From NCBI RefSeq assembly GCF_000011385.1, contig NC_005125.1:3038001-3102000 (forward strand): 64,000 nucleotides of DNA, written 5' to 3'. Below, piece by piece: positions 45,198 to 52,520 of the stretch. Both the position numbers and the translations under genes were made by a program. The notes below the pieces were generated by a model. The model did no database searches. It was not told where the DNA came from and worked only from the letters and a program-made list of their open reading frames with translations. This DNA is from Gloeobacter violaceus PCC 7421. Lineage in GTDB: Bacteria; Cyanobacteriota; Cyanobacteriia; Gloeobacterales; Gloeobacteraceae. The stretch's first letter is position 1, and each line of letters opens with the position of its first letter.

Positions 45198-46187
45198 ATG
45201 GCCGACGTCTCGCTTGAACAACTCGACCGCCTACTTAAAATTGACCGGCTCGTCCGCCTCGGGCAGGCGCGCAGCACCGCCCAACTCGCCCGAGCCCTCG
45301 GGGTGAGCACCGGTACCGTGCAGCGGGCCTTGCTGACTCTGCGCGACGAATACGGTGCGCCGCTGGTGGTCGATCGGGTCCGCGGCTACGTCTACCGCGA
45401 AACCACCTGGCAACTGCCGCCCTTGCCCCTTACCCAGGGCGAACTGTTCGTGCTGATGGCCGGCAACCGTCTACTCGCCGCTGCCGAAGGCACCCTCTAC
45501 GAACAGCAAATCCAGTCGGCCATCGCCCAACTGGTGCACCATCTGCCCAAACTCGCCTGGGTGGACCTGGAGACGGTGCGCGACTACCTGCACACCAGTG
45601 CCGAACTGCCCGCCACTTTCAACGATTTCGAAGTCTGGCAACAACTGGGCGACGCCTTCGAATCGGGCCTGCAGACTTTGATTGGCTACGCCGCCCCCGG
45701 CGAGGTACCCATCACCCGCCAGGTCAACCCTTATTTGCTCTACGTCTGGCGCGGCTACGAGCCGTACCTGATTGGCTACGACCTGGGCACCAAACAATTC
45801 GAAGCCTTCAGAGTCGACCGCATCCAAGTCATGCAGACATTGGGCGACAAGTTCACCCGCGACCCGGCCTTTGACCCCCGGCCGGTCATCGACAAAATTA
45901 ATCAACTGCAACTGGGCACCGCCGTCACCCGGGTGAGCGTGCGCCTTACCCCCAGAGCGGCCCGGGCCTTGCGCGGCCGGTTGCTCCACCCGACCCAGGT
46001 GAGCACCACCCTCGCGGACGGTTCGCTCAGGCTGCAGATGCACGTCTCGGAACTCGAAGATCTCAAGCGCTGGGTGCTCGGTTTTGGGGCCGAGGCCGTC
46101 GTCGAAGAACCCCGAGCGCTCGTGGAGCAAATCCGCGCCGAACTCGGCAAACTCAGTGCCCTCTACGGTGCGCCGGTGGCGCGCTGA
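45198..46187 (+). CDS. WYL-domain transcriptional regulator
   Basis: This 329-residue protein has a helix-turn-helix (RSTAQLARALGVSTGTVQRALLTLRDEYGAPLVVDRVRGYVY), a WYL domain (ITRQVNPYLLYVWRGYEPYLIGYDLGTKQFEAFRVDRI) and a WCX-like C-terminal part ending with LEDLKRWVLGFGAEAVVEEPRALVEQI. WYL proteins respond to nucleic acid or nucleotide ligands and often control defence or DNA-damage genes. The 127-nt divergent gap with the NB-ARC gene must contain both promoters. Confidence 0.9.
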   Translation: MADVSLEQLDRLLKIDRLVRLGQARSTAQLARALGVSTGTVQRALLTLRDEYGAPLVVDRVRGYVYRETTWQLPPLPLTQGELFVLMAGNRLLAAAEGTLYEQQIQSAIAQLVHHLPKLAWVDLETVRDYLHTSAELPATFNDFEVWQQLGDAFESGLQTLIGYAAPGEVPITRQVNPYLLYVWRGYEPYLIGYDLGTKQFEAFRVDRIQVMQTLGDKFTRDPAFDPRPVIDKINQLQLGTAVTRVSVRLTPRAARALRGRLLHPTQVSTTLADGSLRLQMHVSELEDLKRWVLGFGAEAVVEEPRALVEQIRAELGKLSALYGAPVAR

Positions 46188-46461
46188 CCACCCCTGCCAT
46201 CAATTTTCATCTTCGGTGGCTGTCGCTTCGGTGTAGTCCTGCCCTGCTTCGGCGGGTGAGGGATCGCGGCGCCGCCTACGGTCGCAGGCTCGTACGCGCC
46301 GCCTGGGGCGGGCGGGATGTTTTCCTCCATCAACTCGTCGAACAATTCGCGAATTTCGAGCGCTTGTGGGGCGACCCACGATCCTCCGCCAGTAGACGTG
46401 AGTACAGGACTATGCTTGGGGGGCGGAGGGAAAAAAACTGCATGTAGGGCCAAGACTGAAC

Positions 46462-46869
46462 TTACAAAGAGCCTCTAAGTTTCGACATCATTGCTGCTTC
46501 ATCCCAATAAGATGATATTTTTTGTATCTTGCCCGCATCATTCATTTCAAAAACACTGATTCCCTCGGAAGTGGCGTGGAGATTGTTCTTTGTGACGACT
46601 TGCATCCTCCACTTGACTGCTGCCCCATTCTTCACAAAGAAAATGTCGTCTTTCGACACTTCTATCTTTTCGAAAAAGTTGGACATTGTTTTGAAGAACC
46701 GATGAGAATCTTTGTGTGCAGATCTTGGAGGGTCTCCAACTGGGTCATGGATAACGGCATCTTCAGCAAAAACTGTCAACCATTCATCTACATTCATGGC
46801 TGCCATGTTGTCAAAATAAGTCGTTACCAACAAGGCGATTTCTTCTGTTGACATCTTGTTTTCATCCAC
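46462..46869 (-). CDS. SnoaL-like / NTF2-fold protein
   Basis: This 135-residue protein has the SnoaL-like pattern: YFDNMAAMNVDEWLTVFAEDAVIHDPVGDPP, then WRMQVVTKNNLHATSEGISVFEMNDAGKIQKISSYWD. The fold covers polyketide cyclases, ketosteroid isomerases and small stress proteins. Codon use is AT-rich against its GC-rich neighbours, which suggests transfer. A second Met at residue 6 (MSTEEI) is an alternative start. The 270 nt before the WYL stop hold only an unsupported frame. Confidence 0.78.
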   Translation of the reverse strand: MDENKMSTEEIALLVTTYFDNMAAMNVDEWLTVFAEDAVIHDPVGDPPRSAHKDSHRFFKTMSNFFEKIEVSKDDIFFVKNGAAVKWRMQVVTKNNLHATSEGISVFEMNDAGKIQKISSYWDEAAMMSKLRGSL

Positions 46870-47033
46870 TCCCGTAGTTTGATAGATTGTCCATTCGGCT
46901 AGCCCTGTTGTAGAAATCCGAGGTACTGAGAAGGCATGACAATCATTAATTCCTATTGAAATTAAAGCTCTTTCTTCTCATCCGTCAACAGAACCTAAAA
47001 ATGCGCCTGGCAGAATCCGGGCGGCCTTGCCCA

Positions 47034-47888
47034 TCAGGAAAACGCCGCCGCGTAGTCGCGCGCGAACGCATTGAAACTGCGCGGCGTTCTGCCAATCGCG
47101 TCCTGGACGCCGGAGGTGATCGCCTCGGCCTCACCGCGCCGGTAGAGCGCGTACTCTTCGATCAATCCCTCCGCCTGCCAGGGTGGGAGCCCGGCACCGC
47201 GCAGGGCCTCGCCCATGGCTTCGGGCGGGATGTCGACAAAGGCGACGTGGTGCCCCAGCGAGGCGGAGAGGTGTTCTGCCATCTCGGTGTGAGTGAGTGC
47301 TTCGGGGCCGGTCAGTTCGTAGGTTTTCCCTTCGTGGCCGCTCTCCGTCAGGGCGGCCACGGCGACCTCTGCGACGTCGCGCACGTCGACGATGCTGACT
47401 TTCGCGTCGCCGGCCGCCGCGTAGAAGGCCTGGCGGGCGGCGATAACCGCGCGGAAATTGAGCAGTCCCTGCATAAAGAGGTTGGGTCTTAGGAACGTGC
47501 AGGCCAGGCCGGACGCCCGCACGGCCGCCTCCACCACCGCATGGTAGCGCTGGAAGCGGCCCTCAGAGCGGGTGTCGGCACCAAACTGCGACAATTTCAC
47601 GATGTGCCTGATACCGATTTGCCGGGCCGCGTCGATGAAGGCGAGTTGTTGGCTTTCGGCGCGTTCGGAGGAAGGGGTGAGCAGGAACGCCCGATCGACG
47701 CCGACGAGGGCGGCAAGGAGAGTCTCGGGGCGGTCGAAATTCCCCTCGACAACCTCGATGTGGGGCAACGCGACAGCGCCGGCCCGCTTGGAGTCGCGCA
47801 CCAGTGCGCGCGCTGAGATGTTTTTCTGCGCAAGCAATCGGACGATTTCCACCCCGTTGTTGCCGGTGGCGCCGGTAATCAAGATCAT
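47034..47888 (-). CDS. NmrA-type atypical SDR
   Basis: This 284-residue Rossmann protein starts MILITGATGNNGVEIVRLLAQKN and has the NmrA/QorB features: ALVRDSKRAG, VEGNFDRPETLLAALVGVDRAFLLTP, VKLSQFGAD and TFLRPNLFMQ. Such proteins bind NAD(P) as sensors or reduce quinones or other small molecules. It lies alone between AT-rich sequence and the pentapeptide gene on the same strand, 26 nt from the pentapeptide stop, so the two could be transcribed together. Confidence 0.9.
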   Translation of the reverse strand: MILITGATGNNGVEIVRLLAQKNISARALVRDSKRAGAVALPHIEVVEGNFDRPETLLAALVGVDRAFLLTPSSERAESQQLAFIDAARQIGIRHIVKLSQFGADTRSEGRFQRYHAVVEAAVRASGLACTFLRPNLFMQGLLNFRAVIAARQAFYAAAGDAKVSIVDVRDVAEVAVAALTESGHEGKTYELTGPEALTHTEMAEHLSASLGHHVAFVDIPPEAMGEALRGAGLPPWQAEGLIEEYALYRRGEAEAITSGVQDAIGRTPRSFNAFARDYAAAFS

Positions 47889-47914
47889 TGGGTCTCCTCC
47901 TCGACTGGGTTCTG

Positions 47915-49288
47915 TTAGCTTTCAGCGCAGCCACACTCGAGCAGCGACGCGTTCCCCTCGTTTCGGGTCCTCACTTGTTTGTTCACGCGCAATTGCTCGG
48001 ACTTCGCCTCGGCGGGGACAACGCCCCCCTCCCCAAGCGAGGCCAGGAGGTGTTCCGGCGAACCGTACTCGAAAACGGCTTCCACGACGTTCGACCGGTG
48101 CATGAGCCCCTCGATTTGCCCGTGCACCCGGCTGCCTTCCTCCGCAATGAGCACGAACGCCAGGCTATCCATGTCGGGGACAATCGAGTGCAACTCCGCA
48201 GGAACGCTCCTGCCGTCGGCGAGGTCGGCGATGACAAACCTCGCCAGGCCCGCTAAAATCCTGACCGTTTCTGTGGCTGCCTGGTTTTGGGTTGTGGCGA
48301 GATCGAACACGACAGGCAGGTGATCGCGCTCGCGCAATGCTTCCCGCAGGGCGTCGAGGACGGGCTTGCGCTCCGGCGAGAAGCGCCCCAGGATCAGCAC
48401 CGCCTTGAAGGTGATCGCGTCGATGGCATCTCGGATCTCGGCGTTGTCGATCAGCAAGTGGAGGAACCGGGCGATCTTCAAGTTGTCTACGCTCACCGCG
48501 GGCTGGCCCACGTCGGTGATGACGAGGTTGCGTTGGTCGGTGCTCTCGTCGATTTTGGCGTCCCAGGCAGCGGTCCCGTAAACCTGGCAGCCTTCCAAAA
48601 CTGCCCCCTCAAGGGAGCAGCCGGTGAGTCGGGTCCTTCGCAAGTCCGCGCCGCGCAGGTCCGCCCCCCTCAAACTCGTGCGTTCCAGGTTCGCCCCGCC
48701 CAGGTCTGCCCCTTTCAGGTTCGCCCCGCCCAGGTTCGCCCCACCTAGGTCCGCCTCGCTTAGGTTTGCCCCGCCCAGGTCCGCCCCGCGCAGATCCGCC
48801 CCGCTCATGAACGCTCTGCTCAGGCTCACCCCGCTCAGGTTCGCCCCGCCCAGGTTTGCCTCCCTCAGGTTCGCTCTGTTCAGTTCTGCCCCGCCCAGGT
48901 TTGCCTCCCTCAGGTCGGCCCAGTTCAGGTGGGCCCAGTTCAGGTTCGCCCCATTCAGGTCCGCCCCGCTCAGGTCGGCCCAGTTTAGGTTCGCCCAGTT
49001 CAGGTTCGCCCAGTTCAGGTTCGCCCCTCTCAAGTCTGCCTCGCTTAGGTTTGCCCCGCCCAGGTTCGCCCCTTCCAGATCCGCTCCGCCCAGGTCGGCT
49101 CCACCCAGGTCGGCTCCGTCCAGGTCGGCTCCACCCAGGTTGGCTCCGCCCAGGTCGACTCCACCCAGGTTGGCTCCGCCCAGGTCCGCCGCCGACAAAT
49201 CGGGCCGAATGCCCCCGTTGGCCCTCCGCCACGCCGAGAACTGTGCACTTCCGCAAAGGAGTATTTTCAGGTGCTCTAGCTTTGCCAT
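47915..49288 (-). CDS. Pentapeptide-repeat protein with C-terminal TIR-like domain
   Basis: This 457-residue protein starts MAKLEHLKILLCG (GGAG upstream). From residue 30 to about 235 it has roughly 41 tandem A(D/N)LXX pentapeptides, forming a right-handed quadrilateral helix. After a linker, residues about 297-410 show an alternating strand/helix domain (AVLILGRFSPERKPVLDALREALRERDHLPVVFDL..., ARFVIADLADGRSVPAELHSIVPDM) like the TIR/SLOG-type C-termini known on bacterial pentapeptide proteins. The TIR-like call is by pattern. The product may be cytoplasmic and part of a signalling or defence protein. An unsupported extension of 105 codons upstream was left out. Confidence 0.82.
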   Translation of the reverse strand: MAKLEHLKILLCGSAQFSAWRRANGGIRPDLSAADLGGANLGGVDLGGANLGGADLDGADLGGADLGGADLEGANLGGANLSEADLRGANLNWANLNWANLNWADLSGADLNGANLNWAHLNWADLREANLGGAELNRANLREANLGGANLSGVSLSRAFMSGADLRGADLGGANLSEADLGGANLGGANLKGADLGGANLERTSLRGADLRGADLRRTRLTGCSLEGAVLEGCQVYGTAAWDAKIDESTDQRNLVITDVGQPAVSVDNLKIARFLHLLIDNAEIRDAIDAITFKAVLILGRFSPERKPVLDALREALRERDHLPVVFDLATTQNQAATETVRILAGLARFVIADLADGRSVPAELHSIVPDMDSLAFVLIAEEGSRVHGQIEGLMHRSNVVEAVFEYGSPEHLLASLGEGGVVPAEAKSEQLRVNKQVRTRNEGNASLLECGCAES

Positions 49289-50594
49289 TGGGGGTGCTCC
49301 ACAAATTAGTGTCCCTTCTCGATGTGTGCACGGGGGGGGTCGGTACGCAGTCGGATCGCCCCGGGTCCCCCGCCAAGCCGGCGCTCGGGGGAGCGCGCCG
49401 GTACGAAAAAGGTCCGAGAAATTGCCCAACGGACAGGCTGCCGCGATTGCATCCAAACAACCGGTCCAACCATTGGGATACAAACCTACTGGCCCGCGTC
49501 GTCGGCGTGCTGGGCAGCGTGCTGTGCCGCCGCCTCTTTGAATCCCCTGCGGTATAGATAGCTCAAGCTCATCAGCACGTATGTGACGGGATGGGGATGA
49601 CAATGCAGACGGTGGTTCCAGCCCAGGCGATACAGGCGATAGTCAAGCGAAGACAACAGCGAACTGCTGTCGGAACAGGGGGTGCGCCGGCTCAATAGTT
49701 TCATTGGTTTCATTCGCGTAACTCGTTGCTGGCTGCGGAGCGGGGAACGGGCGCTTCGTGGCGGTCGGCAGCCGCGATCCGAACGCCGCGTCCGAAGACA
49801 GTGGCAAGCGGCGCAGAACCTGCGGCACACACTTATCCCGCAGTGCGAAGCGGATTGAGCAGTTGGGCAAGCACTCCGACATCGAGCCGGACACCGGCGG
49901 CACAGCCACCGCCGAAGCGGTACCCCATGCTGGAAAGCAGCGGCTTGCCGATGTGCAGGTATTCGTCGTCGACCCAAAAGGCGGCTCCTGCCCCCACTCT
50001 CAAACGTGAGCGACTGGTCCCAGTCATCGATCACGGGGTTGGGCTGGTAGAAGTGAACGGACGGGATACAAAACAGAAAAACGCCATGGGCGGCTCTCCC
50101 GGTAGAACCTGTTTGTCCGTCCATCTTGCCTTTGCAAACCATCTCAATGGAACCTCCCAAACCCTCGGCCGAACGATAGCGGCAACCCCCGAAGTTTGCG
50201 AGGGCAAACGGGAGCAGATCTTGCGCAAAACAGTCACCCGTGCAAGTTTTTTAACCTACCGTGCGGGCTGCTGTTCGGCCATCCTGCCAAGGGCGTTCTG
50301 TCTCAAAACCCTTGTATCCAAAAACGCGCGTCGGGTTTAGCCCCCCGCCAAAACTTTTTTTCCGATACCGCCCGAAAAGCGACGTCCGGGTGTCCGTCCG
50401 TCCAATAAATAAGGGCCTTTGCGCGGCGTCTGCCGACCGCCGTCGCTCGGCAACTCCCTATTTCGAGGAGATTGCGCAAACCGGATTGCGCTATCATTCC
50501 CCCTAGCACTGTGCAGCGGTATTTGTGTTATCAAAACCGTTGCCCGCAGCCGTCTTTCCTTTTCAGCCCTTTCCGGCAGTGTGAGGTCACACCA
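49289..50594. other. 1.3-kb region without an intact gene
   Basis: The pentapeptide and sigma-like genes diverge across this stretch, so it contains both promoters. Protein-like fragments in different minus-strand frames (49486-50160) look like remnants of one decayed gene and are listed separately. The remainder (50160-50594) has T- and C-rich runs and no supported frame, RNA gene or hairpin. Confidence 0.45.
49486..50160 (-). pseudogene. Possible decayed gene, frames shifted
   Basis: Minus-strand fragments read sensibly only if frames are joined: FYQPNPVIDDWDQS, then in another frame VGAGAAFWVDDEYLHIGKPLLSSMGYRFGGG and RLDVGVLAQLLN, then, back in the first frame, RLYRLGWNH...TYVLMSLSYLYRRGF near the end. 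The alternation of short hydrophobic and polar residues and the final aromatic-rich strand recall an outer-membrane beta-barrel. This is tentative: single frames carry no domain and I could not test coding potential. Confidence 0.25.
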
Positions 50595-52520
50595 GTGGAC
50601 AGCAGCGTTCCTTTCGAGCGGCGGTTCCCCCATAAAAGCAGGGCGGAGCAATTGCACCGACTAGCTTTGGCAATAAGACCCATCGAATGCAAACGACAGC
50701 AGGTCGTTGGCGCACCGGGTCTACTTCCTGCTCAGAGAATTCAGCACCTGGGGCGGCTGGAGCACGAGGCGGCTCGGGCGGGTCTTGGGGAGTTCCACAG
50801 CGTGCTCGACCGGCTGTGTCGGGAGTTCTGCCGACGCTCGCCCGCGGGGAGCCACCCGCGCTTCGACGCAGAACTGTTGAGCGAAGAGGTGAAGCTCATG
50901 GTCCACGCTCGCCTGCCCCATTTCGACCCCGAGCGGGGCCACTTTGGGCCCTGGTTCAAGGTGTACGTCCTGCTACCGGTGTACAAGCGTTTGTGCTCCG
51001 AGATCGATGCCGACTGGGGCCGCCGGGCGCCGCAGACGCAAGGAGGGCGCGTGCGCCGCTGGCTGAAGCGGTGGGTGCACGCGCCCCTGTCCCTCGACGC
51101 GCCGGTGGGAGACGCTCGCCAGGATGGGGAACTGCCCGCCTTGGGCGAGACGGTCGCAAGCGGTGGCGGCGGCCCCGAAACCCAGTTGCTCGAAGATCAG
51201 TGCCGGGAGCGGTTTTTGCGAGCACTGGAGCGATTGGCGGAAGCGGAGCGGGTGCTCATCGAACGGGTACACCTGCGCGGGGAGCGGCAACAGGAGGTGG
51301 CCCGATCGGTGGGGCTGACACCCGGCCGGGTGAGCCAGAAGCTCAAGCGCGCCGCCGGGAGGCTGGCGGAGACCCTGGAAGAGAGCTTTGAAGACGAATG
51401 CGGCGGAACGGCCTTTTGCCGAGGACTCTCGGATGGAGGAGGGCAGGCCGCGACCGGGAGCCGCGCAGCCCCTGGCACGGTGGCCCAAGCGGCATTCGAG
51501 CGGGTGTTTCCGGAAATGGTGCGCCGCTCGGGGTGGCGAGGGACCGAATTTGCACAGCCCGAATCCGCCGGTGGCCCTGAGGGAGAGCTGCTCAACGAGC
51601 TACTGGCAGGCCCGGCGCAGGCAGGGTCGTGGTCAACCGGTTCACCGCGGGCGGCATCTTTGGCGACGGGGGCGGTGGCCGCGGCCTGGGCGCTGTTCGT
51701 GCTCGCGCCGTCAGAGTTTCAGCCCGTCTTTCATCCGCCGGATGGGCGAGGACCACAACCTACCACTGGTGACTCTCGCCGCCCTGCTTCGAGTCGGGCG
51801 GGAAGTCCTGCGGAACATCCGAATTCGGCGGCGAGCGGCGGTTCTCTCAGGACGGTTGCCCCCGCGTTCCCCGTGAGGCCTCCTGAGCAGACAAACAGGC
51901 ACAACCCGATCGCGGTGAAAGGGCCACAGGCAGGGCGGAGCGTGCCCAGGGTCGAGGACAATGGCAGCCCCTCCGTTCCAAAAGCATCGCCGGGGGGCTT
52001 AGCCAAAGTACCCAAGGCTGTCGCAAACCCCGACAGGGCGGGGACGGCTCGGGTGCAGCAGCCCCCGGCGACAGACACCGGCTCGCTCCCGGATGAGGTG
52101 CGGAACCCAAGTGGCTCCCGCGCCTTGCCGTCGGGTGCGCAAAGCGTATGCTCGGCGCTGGCGGCGTCGGCCCCGGTACCGTCCGGACTGGAGGGCTTCG
52201 CCGTGATCGAGGTCACCCTGGGGGTTGACGGCACCTTGGTAGAAGGCAGTCATTCTCCCCAGATACTCGTCTCCGGCGGCGAGCAGGTGGACGCGTTCGT
52301 CTTGCGCTCGCTGCAGACCCTGGCGGCTGGCGGGTCGGAGGCCAGGACGGCGGCGGAGCGCGAAGCCATCATTGCCGGAAGCGGCAGATACCGTGTGGCG
52401 TTGGAGGCGGAGCTGAACCGCTGGAGCTGTCAGGAGGCAAAGCAAGATCCTGCAGAGAACGTTCCTGCATCGGGGATGGATGCGGGTGCGGGTGCCGGGG
52501 CCGTGCACAAGTACGAATGA
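50595..52520 (+). CDS. Sigma-70-like protein with membrane helix and predicted periplasmic domain
   Basis: With the GTG at 50595 (GTGAGG upstream) this is 641 residues. Residues about 90-144 resemble sigma region 2 (EEVKLMVHARLPHFDPERGHFGPWFKVYVLLPVYKRL). Residues about 206-264 resemble region 4 (RFLRALERLAEAERVLIERVHLRGERQQEVARSVGLTPGRVSQKLKRA). A single hydrophobic helix follows at about 353-371 (LATGAVAAAWALFVLAP), then a Pro/Ser/Gly-rich linker of about 160 residues and a C-terminal domain (530-610; FAVIEVTLGVDGTLVEG...DAFVLRSLQTLAAGG...RYRVALEAEL) resembling TonB C-terminal domains. Predicted topology: sigma part in the cytoplasm, C-terminus in the periplasm. Its TGA overlaps the CHAT gene start (ATGA). 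An ATG earlier in the frame exists but has no RBS. Confidence 0.78.
   Translation: MDSSVPFERRFPHKSRAEQLHRLALAIRPIECKRQQVVGAPGLLPAQRIQHLGRLEHEAARAGLGEFHSVLDRLCREFCRRSPAGSHPRFDAELLSEEVKLMVHARLPHFDPERGHFGPWFKVYVLLPVYKRLCSEIDADWGRRAPQTQGGRVRRWLKRWVHAPLSLDAPVGDARQDGELPALGETVASGGGGPETQLLEDQCRERFLRALERLAEAERVLIERVHLRGERQQEVARSVGLTPGRVSQKLKRAAGRLAETLEESFEDECGGTAFCRGLSDGGGQAATGSRAAPGTVAQAAFERVFPEMVRRSGWRGTEFAQPESAGGPEGELLNELLAGPAQAGSWSTGSPRAASLATGAVAAAWALFVLAPSEFQPVFHPPDGRGPQPTTGDSRRPASSRAGSPAEHPNSAASGGSLRTVAPAFPVRPPEQTNRHNPIAVKGPQAGRSVPRVEDNGSPSVPKASPGGLAKVPKAVANPDRAGTARVQQPPATDTGSLPDEVRNPSGSRALPSGAQSVCSALAASAPVPSGLEGFAVIEVTLGVDGTLVEGSHSPQILVSGGEQVDAFVLRSLQTLAAGGSEARTAAEREAIIAGSGRYRVALEAELNRWSCQEAKQDPAENVPASGMDAGAGAGAVHKYE

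Noticed and set aside
46163-46453. 96-codon minus-strand frame starting at TTG between WYL and SnoaL-like genes
   Set aside because: No RBS, overlaps the WYL gene end by 25 nt, and no recognisable pattern. It could be a remnant but is unsupported.
48630-49190. CRISPR-like or satellite array suggested by repeated CCGCCCAGGT words
   Set aside because: The 15-bp period without unique spacers encodes pentapeptide repeats on the minus strand. It is protein-coding repetition.
48624-49541. Long open frames on the plus strand rich in Arg, Ser, Ala and Pro opposite the pentapeptide gene
   Set aside because: They are antisense shadows of the 15-bp periodic pentapeptide codons; composition is biased and no RBS or domain exists.
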